Source: Melieria omissa (lineage: Eukaryota > Arthropoda > Insecta > Diptera > Ulidiidae). Taken from it: DNA of 64,000 bases. Below the pieces are notes generated by a model, which was not told the DNA's origin, did not search any database, and saw only the letters and a program-made list of their open reading frames with translations. Positions 22,092 through 33,915 of the stretch are shown piece after piece (position 1 is the first letter of the stretch; every line of letters starts with the position of its first letter). Where the stretch lies: positions 54,125,900 to 54,189,899 of the forward strand of contig OZ020268.1 in NCBI GenBank assembly GCA_963971225.1. The letters run 5' to 3'. Position numbers and translations under genes: made by a program.

Positions 22092-23783
22092 CTATTCAGA
22101 TCGCATCATTTTCTCCTTTTGTCGCTGCATCTTCTTCTTGGACAGCTTTTTCTTGGCGGGCTCATCTTCGGGCGCCTTCGTGACCACCTCTTCCTTCTCG
22201 GTGAGTATCACCTCGACGTGGCATGGTGACGACATGTAGGGATTGATGCGACCGTGAGCGCGGTACGTGCGACGACGCAGACATTGCGCACGATTCACCT
22301 GAATGTGATCGACAACCAAGCGATCGACATCCAAACCCTTGTAGTCGGCATTGGCTTCGGCGTTGCGCAGCAGCTGCAGCAGGAATTCGGCCGATTTCTT
22401 GGGCCAGCGACCCTGTGTGGTCTTCCACTGTTTGGCCTGAGCACAACGACCCACACCGCCATTGAAGCGACGGAATGGCACGCACTCCTTCTGCTCGATC
22501 ACCGACTTCAGGAAACGTTGCGCACGACGCAGCGGCATACGCTTGATGGCCTGGGCGGTTTCATGGGTGTTCTATAAACGAAAAAAACAAGAGTATTTTA
22601 GTCAAAGATAAATAAAACTAATAAATATATAAACATCAATAAATAATGTACACTAGAAGAGGAAGCAGTCGTCGAAATAAAAAATACATACAACATACAT
22701 TTGACTATTAGTAGTTTTCTGCAATTTCCCTCTAATAATGCAAACGCATAACGAATAGCTGCGAGTTTGTGCAGCAGAACAGGTAGTGGCAGAGACATGG
22801 GTTATTGTCTTGACCACTGTTTTTCTGCTACAATATTGCTGTGAGCATTCAAATCTAATTAAGAGGCATCATTGACCCATTAACCATGAATTTAATTTAG
22901 AATGCTACGATATGAACACTGCATGTACAAATTTAGTTAAACTGTGCAATAGGACAGGTAGTGACGAAACTGCAGTTGGTGGCATATTTATCACTGTTTT
23001 CCCATTGACTTTAATCTAAGCATTAATATTTTAACAATACGCATAGAGTTGGCGCAGCATTAAACGCATATTATGCTAAAACAATACAAGAAACCTCCCT
23101 GCTGCTATTTGTTATAAATTGATGTCCAAATATTGGTTTTCATGTGGCACAAGTTCTAGATGGAAATCTGCAGATGTTGACAATTCTCCAGCTGATGCTT
23201 GGCCTCAACGCTGCCGGCTGTAGCCAAGCAGCACTGTGGTTTTTATTCTAGCATCTTTGCAAAAGCGTCCAGTATGTGTGTTAGACCGACCCGAGGGACA
23301 GTCAACTATTTCAAGCGCTGATATAAAATGCAAATTAAGTTCTATATTCATGTGGCACAAGTTCTAGATGGAGAGTTGTAGGTGTTGACAATTCTCCAGC
23401 TGATGCTTGGCCTCAACGCTGCCGACCGTAGCCAAACAGCGTTGTTGTATTTAATCTAGCATCTTTGCAAAAGCGTCCAATAAGTGGGTTCAACTGCCCC
23501 GTAGGACAGCAAACTCTTATATGCGCTGATTTGAGATGCAAATTCACTTTTCATCCAAATGCGTAAACACTGCAGCCACCTAACCTCACATTCCACCTGC
23601 TGAGCATGGCTCAACTGCTTGTGCTTCCTCTTCGTTGTCGGTTTACTGCATCACTTCAACGCAATCGCATAGAAATTGCATCCTTATCGCTTTCCAACTC
23701 ACCTTGAAATGCACACGCAGATTGGGTCCACGCGCCTTGCACGATTTTGTCGCATTCTCTGGTTCCCTAGAGTACCGTCCCAT
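22092..23783 (-). CDS. RpL17: Ribosomal protein L17 (uL22 family), two coding exons
   Basis: This encodes the large-subunit ribosomal protein eL/uL22-type L17, which lines the peptide exit tunnel of cytoplasmic 60S subunits. Coding exon 1 is 23783-23703 (27 codons, starts [20 protein letters not shown]). Coding exon 2 is 22571-22092 (159 codons plus stop, from [19 protein letters not shown] to the basic C-terminal KMMRSE). Splice sites are CAAG|GTGAGT and TTATAG|AACACC, both phase 0. The total of 186 residues is the length I know for the fly protein. The tail [18 protein letters not shown] is the usual lysine-rich extension. The intron (23702-22572, 1131 bases) holds two pairs of repeated ncRNA-like segments. 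Codon use is GC-rich against the AT-rich flanks. An upstream 5' UTR intron runs 24018-23797. Confidence 0.97.
22771..22828 (-). ncRNA. Candidate intronic small RNA hairpin A (RpL17 intron)
   Basis: The sequence folds as a hairpin in which ACAGTGG pairs with CCACTACCTGT and AGACA with TGTCT. It is a diverged relative of the hairpin at 22945-23003, sharing ACAGGTAGTG and CACTGTTTT. I could not place clear H and ACA boxes, so the class is open. Confidence 0.35.
22945..23003 (-). ncRNA. Candidate intronic small RNA hairpin B (RpL17 intron)
   Basis: A paralogue-like partner of hairpin A: a CAGTGA to TCACTACCTG stem on the minus strand with the same spacing and flanked by similar GCAC-containing sequence. 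No definite box motifs were found. Confidence 0.35.
23140..23312 (-). ncRNA. Candidate H/ACA-type snoRNA, copy 1
   Basis: On the host strand, a 5' hairpin region ends at an AGAATA box (23249-23244, fits ANANNA). A GCTTGGC to GCCAAGC stem with further hairpin follows, then ACA exactly three bases before the proposed 3' end (GCCACATGA, 3' end at 23140). A second copy at 23348-23518 keeps the boxes and stems while loops differ. Intron-hosted H/ACA RNAs in ribosomal protein genes are common. The 5' end is estimated. Confidence 0.55.
23348..23518 (-). ncRNA. Candidate H/ACA-type snoRNA, copy 2
   Basis: A tandem paralogue of copy 1: AGATTA fits the H box (23457-23452) and ACA stands three bases from the proposed 3' end (23348). 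The blocks GGACGCTTTTGCAAAGATGC and GAGGCCAAGCATCAGCTGGA are identical between copies, while intervening bases differ. That pattern suggests selection on an RNA rather than a recent duplication alone. Confidence 0.55.
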
Positions 23784-24018
23784 TGTTGTTTAATCTCTGC
23801 AAAGGCAATCAAATACATTTATCAGACGCCATTGCAACACTACAAATCACAAATTGTCTTCGTTTTTTGGCATTAAAACGTTAAGGCTAGCTAGGAAATG
23901 TTTCACGCTGCCCACACATTGTATTCTAATTACACTATTGCTGTGTGTATTTTTTCACATTTTCACTAGTTTAAGCCGATGTTAACAGTTTTAGTCTGCC
24001 ATTTGACGAAAATCGTAC

Positions 24019-24047
24019 CTGCTTCGTAGTGAATTAAACCGGAAAAG
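24019..24047 (-). promoter_or_regulatory. RpL17: RpL17 non-coding first exon with 5' TOP start
   Basis: On the minus strand CTTTTCCGG at 24047 begins a short exon that ends GAAGCAG|GTACGA. Its partner acceptor is TTTGCAG|AGATTAAACAACA immediately before the ATG. A start at C followed by pyrimidines is the TOP element of ribosomal protein mRNAs, which ties translation to growth signals. The exact start site is inferred. Confidence 0.6.
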
Positions 24048-24049
24048 AA

Positions 24050-27000
24050 CCAATGTGACAGCTGCCATTAGGTGGGTAAGGCAGTGCATTCGGTTGTCAT
24101 TCTGTTGTGGCTTTTCTACACGTTCGCTTGAAACTAGTCGAAGCCCATTCACAATCATACAATGCTGCTAATTTGGCTACTAAGAAGATATAGAGAAATG
24201 TAAAGCAAATACAATTATTTTATGAACATAAGCATTATGGTTAATTTAGATGTATGGACGCCAAAGTTGTTATTTTCTTATGATTTAAAATTCATGTATA
24301 GAAGTTCTTCAAACAATTTTACTGAAAAACTAAAAGAGAAACTAAAATGTTGTTTTGATCAGAAGATAAAGTGCTTATTTGAATTTGAAAGTAAAATTAT
24401 ACCTATAAAAAGAGCATAAGAGCTAAAAGTACGGTCATTATGTATTTTTTAGGTACTGAATTCTACTACTTTAGCGATATGTAAAACAGTTGTTTTGCTT
24501 GTGATAAATTGGGACAGTTAAACTATTGTAAAGAAGTGACGATCTACTCCGAATCGTTAAATACTGTAATATTTATAACGAAATCTAATTTATAAAATAG
24601 CTTAAGTAAACAAATTAAGCTGAAGACCATATATGTCATAGATATAATTTTACTTTGTTTAAAAAAAAAGAATAAAATTGTTTTTTAAACAATTCTAAAA
24701 ATAAATAAATACAAAATAAATCAGAATCGCTAAGATATTTCTTATAAATAGTTTTAAGGTCCCTGCTCTACGATTTGATAACACTATGGATGTCTAATTT
24801 GGTCTATGTGGGACCCCCCCTGGGGTTAGCCAACCTAATCTAACCTGAACTATTTAGACATTTGAATTTTGAATTTTTTGCATTTATGATTAATTCACAT
24901 TCACATTCACAAACATTGAAAACAAACTAAATTAAACTCTAAACTTAATTTCCTTCAGTAGTGATATTTAACCCACTAGCACCTAGCCTGATATGGTCGC
25001 ACTAAACATGCGTTAAAAAAATTTAAATTTTTCTATTTATCGTTCAAAAACTTTTTTCCTTATAAATTGGAAAAAAATTCCGCCACACTAGAGTTAAGTT
25101 GCACTGTTAGATTGGTAAGGATGGCAGCTTACGGAGTTCAAGAAGGAAGTTATAATTTAAAAAGCTTCAATTCCTGTTAAACCCAAAACCTGTAGATGTT
25201 ATATAATGTTGCTGTTTTTGTATTATGTTGTTGTCTGCATAATTTTAAAATATATACCTAATTCTATATCAATTTTTTTAAACGCCTCCACTGTGAGCGT
25301 ATCCATCGTCGAAATGGTAGCACTGGCCATCTGACACAATGCTCGCACACACACACACACACACTCGCAAGTTGGCAGTCAAAACAAGAACGGGCGGAGG
25401 GCAACAACAGAGCTGCAGCAGTAAAACCGAGTTCGGATAGCAGCGCCAGCAGCAGCAGCAGTTGCGATATTGTTGTTGGGGGTCGCTGTGCGTTACGGTG
25501 CGGCTCAAAGTCACATATCCATTGCGTGGTCTCTTCCGTTTCCTTTCGAGCGCCGAAGCAACGACAACAGGCCAATTTGGCCACAAGGATAACACAGGCG
25601 AAACAGTGTCACCAGCGAACGTTTGTGTGCATGAAGCAAAGCTCAACGCAGGCTCTCGCGGTGCTGTGTAATTTCCGTTGCTGCTGTTGAATGTGTAAGC
25701 GTCAGTGCAAGGGACGCTGTGGGGTTTGTTCTAGCACGGATACGTTTTGTAAACAGGTAATTAAAAAACGCTTTAATTTCCATCAAACTTCATGTTTACA
25801 TTTGTGTTTTGTTCGTTGCATTGTTGCCACACAATTTGAAATGTGAATGAAAACCGTGTAAATATGGCGAAGCTTGAGCTCTTTTGTGCAGAGTTCAGTC
25901 CTTTTTTCAGCAATTTCATCATCGGCCATCCATCCCATTCCAATTGGAAACGCAATTGCAGCCACAGCCAGTAAGTTGCTCAACTCCAAGGCTCGGCTTT
26001 TTGCCCAACACCACCCTCTCGCTCGCTGTACTCGGTCTTGTTGTACATCTGCTTAACTTCGGTTTTAAATGCCATCAGCAGCACACACACACACACACAC
26101 ACACCTCAAAACTAATCCCCCAGCGGCAACTGTGCTTGAACTCGCAAGAGTACCTGGTCGAGCGAGAGCGCGCGAGAGACCGGATTTTAAGTCTGCCTTC
26201 ACTTGACGTCTCACACAACAAAACACACACGCATGCACACACATGCACATGCACTACCCTCAAGCCAACCCACCCCACAGTGCGGGCACCCCACTTCACT
26301 GTTGCCGCCCGGCCGCCCCGCAGCGCTTGCAGTTTGAAAATTGGTTTTTCTCGTTGGGCTTCTTTGGCGTCTTGAAACGCGCCTTTCGTCGGTTTCATGT
26401 TCGTGCCAACACGGCGACTTGCCGCTCGCACTCAGCCCGCTGCTCCATCGGCTGCCTCGTCCTCGGCGAGCCTTGTTGACGCGGTCGCGCGCTTTTGCGC
26501 CACACAACGTTGGCCATAGCCGGCGATTATGACATCAACTTGTGTCTATGTGGCGTTCCTTCTGTACGCCCCCCATGCGCCGTGTTGCTTTGCTCCTACT
26601 TCCATTCACACAGCTGGCAATGCAGGCTCTGCACACTGATTGCCATTTGGCAGTTGTTGTTTATCGCCGATGCTTAGCGGCGCTCCGACAGTTAAGGCCG
26701 CCTTTCGCCGACGTATTCGCTGTTCTATAATTTTTGTACATTAGCGTGGAACAGAAAGGCAATTGGCTCATCCATTCATTATTTGTGAATTATTTTCTTC
26801 AAAGCTCAATTAAGATTGAGAATATTTAAATATTTGTCGACTAATTTTTTGACTTTCATTAATTTGCCTTTCCGTCCACTGTCTGTCTATGCTTTCTTTC
26901 GATTCCAATCCTTGCTTCCATATGTCTGTCCACATGTTAGTTCATCTATCTGTCCATGTGTTTGCCTGATTTTCATGTCGTCCATCTGTATGTCGTTTAC

Positions 27001-27923
27001 GTCCCTACCACATACTTTGTATATATGTACATATATTTGTCCGTCTGTTCGCCCTATTGCATGCCCACTGGTCTGATTGTCTGTTAGCCTTTCCATTTGC
27101 TGCTTTCTGATTCCGTTTCCAATTCGTAGTTCGGTTTGTTGGTTTTGTGTCGCTCTGCTCCGTCGGCTTGGAACAGCTTCGCGTTTTTGTATTCACTTCG
27201 GCTTTCAATTCGTGCTTACTTATCCTTGCTGTGCTTTGTTTTTGTTGCTATTGTTGTTGTTGTTGACAATATTGTCGCAATTGCTGTCGCCGTCACCGTC
27301 AGGCTGGCGTTTGTGTTGCCCATCTCAAATGCCTCGTGCTTGTGCTGCCCCTTCGTATTAAATTGCTATCGATTAGTTTTGAAAAATATCGAGTGCAGCC
27401 AACAGGCGGCTAATTTCGTTGCTCCTGTGCTCCTTTGCTTTCAAGTATTGGCTGTGTGGGCAGTTTCTTTGTGGCTTTAATTTAATTAGAAATTAATCAA
27501 AATTAAAATTTTGGTGCCTAAACATGCGGAAGTGCTTAAGAACCGCTTTCAAATGGTAAGCTGGACTTTTGTTGCTGATTCTGCCTTTGGTTTAAGTTCT
27601 AATTGGGTGTTTTGGAATGACTGGGGGATCTAAGTGGATTTCTGATCAGAAGATTTGTATTTGTGGTGTTAGCAAAATTGAGTATACTGCGAGGCTACGA
27701 GAGACTTTTTGGTTTTATTGTTAATTGTAAAGCGTTGCTTTATAATTTTCTGTGAATGTTTTGTTATTGAAAATTATTATTGCGGTGCGTATGGTCCACC
27801 TGGTATACTTCAATACTTCGTTTATGTTGTGTTTTTCTTTTAGAATACAGACCGAAAAAATAATGATTATGAGTTAAGGCTAAGCCTTGGCTGGACTGTT
27901 GCCCCTTTTAAGAAAAAAACATA
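24050..27923. other. Intergenic with a GC-richer region
   Basis: Bases 24050-25260 are AT-rich without features; near 24810 a GGACCCCCCCTGGGG phrase and CCAACCTAATCTAACC may be a LINE 3' relic. Bases 25265-27480 are GC-richer, with CA repeats (25346-25366, 26082-26104), several long but overlapping ORFs on both strands and CCGTC/TGTCTG-rich pyrimidine stretches. This could be promoter or 5' UTR sequence of an unseen gene. No splice-linked coding exon was found. Confidence 0.35.
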
Positions 27924-28624
27924 TACAGTGAAATTTCTCATGACGGACAGTCCTTATCACCGGACAAATTTCGTAGACACAGCAATTTCATTAAGTTTTC
28001 CATAAAAATTCCTAACTCCAAATTGTCATTCCTATAACCGGATAACCGGATTTTAAATCATTTTGATTAACGAATCTCTCATAAACGGACAAAATTTAAA
28101 AAATGCCAAACCAGTTTCTAAAAAATCTATACTACCCTATAATACAAAACTCATTCTTATTTGAAAATGAACATTTGAAATTAAAACAATCAAGCATTAG
28201 AAAATTTTTTCAACCAAAGCAGTACTAAAATTCACTTGTACTTTGTATGTACTTTGCCTAGACACAGTGTTGCCGTTGTGCGACTAAAGTGTCAAATTGA
28301 CCCTTTTTGGAGACCGATGCCACTTGACACCGACTGTTTAAAAATATGCTTATTTTGACACTTTTCTTCAAAATCATGCGTCTTTTCCCCTTTTAATTTA
28401 ATCAAAAAGTTTATATGTAAATTTGGAAAATTGTTTCGTAAACTGAGTATGAAAACAGGGAATGAACATATTGAAAGTACTTTTACGGCAGATTTATTAA
28501 ACCTAAAATACGGTAAAACATATTAAGAAGACTTAAGCTACTTTCTTTTATTGCCACAGATATAATAATAGTAGTAATCTACTAATATTCGTTTTTTGTG
28601 ACTGAATTGTTATATTGATATATG

Positions 28625-29812
28625 TAAGGGAAAAGGTTCTGTTGTGGGCACCCTTTTGTTTTTGGCTCATAACTTTTCACCAAGTTCATATTAATCGGAC
28701 ATTTGGATATCTATGGAAAGCTAGAGACCTTAGCCAACAAGTAATGACAAAAATAAACCGATTCCGTCAAATAGAAAAGTTTTTCTTTTTAATTTTGTAA
28801 AGTAGTCATTTTTAACGAAAATTGTTTTTTGGTTCGGTTGTGGGCACCCTTGGAAAAACTGCTGGAAACGGGGAAATATGAAGTAAAACCAACACGAATA
28901 TAGAAAAATATTAAATTTGAATTATTTGAAGCACAATGCACACATGTGAAGTAGCTGGCACGCATGCCGGCACACTTTAGATGGACGGGAATTTCAAAAT
29001 GTAAGTGATCAAGTCGTTCTCCTGGGCTGTCAAGGAGACCTAAAGTAAAATGAAATTCAACCGAATTAATCAACACTCTTCAAGTGCTGTGAAATGAAGA
29101 AAGGGGAAAACACCAATTTAACGATGGCACGTACTTGTAACATCCACGAACAAAATCCAATAACTACCACCGTCGACGGCTTTGATGTCTCCAAAATTTT
29201 CTTCCACCTTCTTCATGTGGTAGTCGATTTTGTGGGTAGCTTATCTGCAGAACAATGCTTAATAGCATCCAGCAGCACATTAAAAAAGATATCGGACGAT
29301 TTTTTTTATTTATCCTCGGATGATATGGCTAAAACAACAAAAAATGCGTAAAAACACCATTTCCGATGATATTACTTACCAAATCACAAACAAACGGGTG
29401 CCCACAACCGAACTAATTGCGGTGCCCACAACCGAATTTGGCAGCCATTTTGAGAAGTAGGCAAAAAGTGTTTTGGGGGTAAACATATTGGTTGTAATGA
29501 ATATTGGATCACAAAGTATAATAAATTTACTAAATGAAAATGCATTTTACTCACCTTCTCGATGGATTCACTTCGATTTATGACACTATTAAAATTGTTT
29601 AAAAAAATTGTCTTATTTTTTAAGCAGAGAAAGATATATATGGTCCCAGCACAAAGCAGACGCTTCTGTTCGACTCGTTATTTGGCACAAAAAGATCGTG
29701 CTTTCATAATGAGCAAATGGCCTTAGTCAAAAAAACCCAGCCTGCTTTCTATCAAAAGATACGAAGGGGTGCCCACAACCGAACTATGCCCATAACTGAA
29801 CCTATTACCCTA
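28625..29812. mobile_element. Unclassified TIR element with GTTGTGGGCACCC repeats
   Basis: The imperfect inverted ends are TAAGGGAAAAGGTTCTGTTG and TAGGGTAATAGGTTCAGTTA. The motif GGTTCGGTTGTGGGCACCC, or its reverse, occurs near 28638, 28830, 29395, 29420 and 29766, clustered toward the ends. No convincing transposase and no clean target duplication were seen, so the superfamily is unknown. Confidence 0.5.
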
Positions 29813-29996
29813 CATAATTATCAGGTCAGTCCATAAGTTTGAGCGTTTTTTTTTCAATAGTTTCACAATAGGTGTTTTTTGCATAAAAAAAATGATACGT
29901 GGGAGATAACAGCATTTTTTTTATTTTCTCTGATGTATTGTACATTCAACAAGTGATTTTGATTGCGGATAGAAGCACGCTTTGTTAAAAAATAAA

Positions 29997-32060
29997 ATGG
30001 AATCTTCGAACGACTATAAGAGGTATATTTGGTATTTTTTTTATAAAAGTGGAAAACATGCAACAACTGCTGCTGCAGGAATAAACGCAGCTCATTGGGA
30101 GAATGCCGTGAGTGTAAGGACTGCGCAAAAGTGGTTTTCCAAATCCCGAAGTGGTCACTGTGACGTTGAGGATGCCCACGCTCTGTTCGTCCTGAGGTCC
30201 TTAACACCGACGCCTTGCTGAAACTCGTGGAAGCAGAGCCAAGTTTGACAGTCGATATGATGGCTGGAAGGTTAAATTCATCACATGGAACAGTTTAAGC
30301 ATTCCCTTAGCGCGGGAGTGCCGCAGGTTTCGGTCCTTTCTCCAACCCTTTTCCTTATCTTCATCAACGACCTATTGTCGTCGACGAAGAATCCCATCTA
30401 CTCGTTTGCGGATGACAGCACTATTTGTCATACTCCTTCACAAAACGCCCCAGCTCTGTGGAGATTGAGAGAGAAAGGCGCCGTATGAATGACACACTTA
30501 ATAGCGACCTACAAACAATCACCAAGTGGGGTCAAGCGAACAGGGTCGATTTTAATCCTCGCAAGACCCAATGTTGCCTTTTATCCCACAAGCGAGACTC
30601 CCCACATCCCTGGTTATGGGTGGTGTGGGTATTGCGGAATCGGCAGCTCTTGATGTTCTGGGCATGTCCATTAAGAACGATCTTCGTTGGAACGATCATA
30701 TTTTTGGCGTGTCGAAAGAAGCAGCCAAGTGCCTCGGCTTCCTAAAGCGGTGCAAAAAATATTTCACTCCGTCTGATCTCCGCATTATTTACACCACCTA
30801 TATCCGACCTAAAATTGAGTTTAACTCGCACCTCTGGGCGGGGGCTTCAAAAACTCATTTGGAGCTCCTCGATCGGGTGCAAAACCGTGCGATTAAACTT
30901 ATAGGGGACAGTAGGGCATCCAGCTCTATTGACTCCTTGGAGCATCGTCGAAACGTGGCATGTGTGGTGTTATTCTACCGATACTTTTTCGGTAATTTCT
31001 CAGTAGAGATGAGCAGCTTGATGCCATCACTCCGGGTATTCCCACGGGCAACCCGTTTGAACACTGGCGCCCATGCATTCCACGTCGAAACGATGTTTCA
31101 GCGCACTACGCACTACAGAGAAAGTTCGTTCCTGGCCCGAACAGCGCGATTGTGGAATGGTCTCCCTGCAGATGTTTTCCCCAGCACCTATGATCTTGAT
31201 GGATTCAAGGCAAGAGTCCATAAATTCTTCACCCAACTTCCTATCTCCCAACCTATATATCCTTCCTGAACCAGCGCAATGCCTCGCATTTATAGGGGTC
31301 ATCCCCTGCGCGTTGGCTCGTCTATAAAAAAAAAAAAAAACATGCACCTGGTTCAATTGGGCAAGATTACAAAGCTTGGAAAATGGGTTTCGGATAAACT
31401 TCGCGTCGCAAAGAGTGTGAATACAGCAGAGAGTGAATGTGTCTCAGCTGCTGCACCGGCTTGAAAATGAGAGTTTTTTGAACCGTATTGTTACTGTGGA
31501 TGAAAAATGGGTTCGTTACAATAATCCTGTTCGCAAACGCCAGTGGTTAGATAAGGTGAAACACCAGAACCAACCCCCAGAGATGGCCTTCACCCCAAGA
31601 ATATTATTTGGTGGGATATGACCGGTATCGTTTATTTCGATCTGCTAGAACCAAACCAGACGATCACAGCTGATTATTATGGCCATTAAATGTCCAAACT
31701 GAATGAAGCACTTAAAAAAATCGACCGTATTTAGCCAATAGACGCAAAGTTTTGTTTCACTACGACAACGCAAGACCGCATACCGCAAGACGACCTTAGG
31801 CAAGCTGAATGAGCTCGAATGGGAGCTAATGCCACATTCACCATACTCTCCGGATATTACACCTTGCGATGATCACCTTTTCCGCTGACTTCAGTACCAT
31901 ATGATTAATAAGAACTGCACCTCAAAAGGAGCTATAAAAAGGGATATCGACGCGTATTTTGGCTCCAAGGACAAACAAATTTTTGAGCAGGGAATTAAAA
32001 ATTAGCCTAAACGTTGGGAAGACATTGTAAATAGTGCAGGGAAATATATTATTGATTAAT
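29997..32060 (+). pseudogene. mariner transposase, frameshifted and split by a LINE
   Basis: It starts MESSNDYKRYIWYFFYKSGK with the N-terminal helix-turn-helix and SVRTAQKWFSKSRSGHCDVEDA. A frameshift near 30178 leads into RPEVLNTDALLKLVEAEP and SLTVDMMAGRLNSSHGTV, where the LINE interrupts. Transposase resumes at 31342 with HLVQLGKITKLGKWVSDKL. Another frameshift near 31410 leads to VNVSQLLHRLENESF and the first catalytic Asp in IVTVDEKWV. Further stops and shifts follow to about 32060. It is clearly dead. Confidence 0.8.
30293..31345 (+). pseudogene. LINE family B, copy 2 (3' third, inside mariner)
   Basis: The 5'-truncated copy begins at KHSLSAGVPQ of the RT and keeps the PTLFLIFINDLLSSTKNP and SFADDS boxes. 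One frame runs 30571-31269 to the end at ISQPIYPS, which provides the intact C-terminus missing in copy 1. A deletion near 30427 and one near 30610 shift the frame. About 70 bases of 3' UTR and a poly(A) run (about 31326-31341) follow. It sits inside the mariner transposase gene. Confidence 0.82.
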
Positions 32061-32289
32061 AAATACTGAAAACTTTTTTATATATTTTAAAACCACCTAA
32101 GAAAAACGTACGAACTTATGGACTGACTTGATACTTTTTTGTTTTCATAATAAACACAAAACATGCACATTGGGACTTTTTAATACATCCCTCATCAATT
32201 AATTTAAGGGGAAAACAGTTTTTTTTACAGAAAATTATCTCCTTCAGAAATTTATTAAAAAAATGAGTTTAGGTTAAATAATGGAAGTA

Positions 32290-32556
32290 TATCTGTGGCC
32301 ATATGGAAGAGTAGCTTAAGTCGAAAATTTAAGTTTAAAAGCATGTACACATAAATTGTTCTGAACAATGCGTGGTTCTTTCAAAAGACTTGAGCTAAGA
32401 AATAAACACACATAATATTGTTAAAGGATGGATAAGAGGATTTTTCAAATCGGATGACACACATTTAAGCGCCTAAGCTTCTATAAAGCTCCAAACTCAA
32501 CAATAACTCAATTCTCTTATGTCAACTCAAGCAACTCTTCCATATGACCACAGATA
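32290..32556. mobile_element. TA-flanked hairpin MITE
   Basis: Long imperfect inverted ends of about 35 bases (TATCTGTGGCCATATGGAAG on the left; one-base differences on the right) are flanked by TA. With no ORF and 267 bases, it fits a Tc1/mariner-type MITE. Confidence 0.6.
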
Positions 32557-32717
32557 TACATGGTGCAAAAACGTTGGATCACTTGATGACACTTTTTTTT
32601 CGGTTAACACTTTTTTTGGGACTTTTTAAAAATTTTCAGCGCCAATACTGCCTAGACATGTAATAAATATTCATTTAATATGCAACTTTCATAAATTTGT
32701 ACAAAATATTTAATAAA

Positions 32718-33915
32718 TAAATCGTCCGGTAAGTTTGCTATCGTCAATTTCAAAAGTATGCGAGGCTCTCATGGCCGAGCAGATCTCTACACATATCAAT
32801 GACGGCGTCCTTTTGTCACCTTTCCAATGTGGTTTTCGGGCAGGGCACAGCTGTTCCACAGCCATAGTCTCTCTCGTTTGGCAGTCCGTCTGATGTATAG
32901 CTACCTAGCTGGAAGATCTCAAAGGGTAAGGGTGGGTAAATGTCTGTCTGAATTCAATATATTATGATGACCTCCAGCTGTACTTATCAAGGCCGATCGG
33001 TCTCGTTGAAGACCTTTGTGCCAGGTTGAACGATGACCTGAACTCAATAGAAGCATGGGCCGGGGACAATAAGTTGAGGTTAAATCCAATGTTTTGCCAA
33101 TTTCTAAAAATGCCTACTCATTTTTTGAATTATCACCAATTCAATTTGTAAGCAAGTCAACCAAAAATTTACGGTTTTATATAAACTGTACTCTTTCTTG
33201 TGAGGATCACATAAATTATGTGGTGAGCAAAGTTTATTTTACTCTACGTAATTTGAGAAGGACTGCAACATTCATGCCTGTTGAAACTAGACGGTACTTC
33301 ATCTTGTATTGCCAGTCACAACGTACTCGGAGGTAGTCTATAGCTCGTTCGACTCTAGGTCCATGCACAAACTTCAAATCGCATTCAATAATTCAATTCG
33401 TTATGTATACGGTCTTGTTAAGCATGACCATATATCCATTCATAGTCATCAGCTACTTGGTTGTAGTTTACTGAATTACTTAGCTGCCAGGAACTGCTTA
33501 TTTTTACACAGACTAATCCATACGAAAACTCCAACATATTTATTTGAAAAGCTGTGGTTCTGCAAATCTAGAAGGAGCATGAACCTTGTTGCGCCGACTT
33601 TTAAATCTGTCAATTCCGGCAGACTATTTTACGTAACCGCAATAAGAATGTGGGATTCATTGCCAATTTATATTAAAAGTGTATCTAATTTTTCCTAATA
33701 AGCTATTTTCTCTACATCAACTTATCTCTCTTTCTCTGGTTTTCCTCTTTCTTATAATTTTCTTCTTTTCTAAGTTAAATTTATACTCATTGTTATTTAA
33801 TGTTATTTATCATTAATATTACTCAGTTTTAATGTACTTTTTGTTTGTTGTAGCATTTAAAAGAGCATTTAAGATCTTGTATGCTGAAATAAATCAATAA
33901 ATGAAATGAAATTAA
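32718..33915 (+). pseudogene. LINE family A, copy 2 (decayed, internally deleted)
   Basis: Nucleotide similarity to 283-1741 starts at CGTCCGGTAAGTTTGCTATC and continues with several internal deletions; the catalytic LLDFSKAFDSVDH and GVPQGSVLG blocks are lost. Pieces of ORF remain at 33094-33336 and 33309-33698. The 3' UTR and an AAATAAAT-like tail end near 33915. Confidence 0.8.

Larger units (their letters stand above)
29821..32131 (+). mobile_element. mariner element carrying a LINE insertion
   Basis: The ends TCAGGTCAGTCCATAAGTT and, inverted, TCAAGTCAGTCCATAAGTT lie next to TA at 29819-29820 and 32132-32133. Removal of the LINE (30293-31345) leaves about 1.26 kb, the normal mariner size. 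Confidence 0.85.

Noticed and set aside
22254..22577. Plus-strand ORF across RpL17 exon 2
   Set aside because: Shadow of the ribosomal protein exon on the other strand.
24971..25097. TTAACCCACTAG and CACACTAGAGTTAA as another TTAA element
   Set aside because: The two ends do not align well enough when inverted.
25264..26732. Several ORFs over 60 codons on both strands
   Set aside because: They overlap in many frames in GC-richer, repeat-containing DNA; no domain or splice context favours one.
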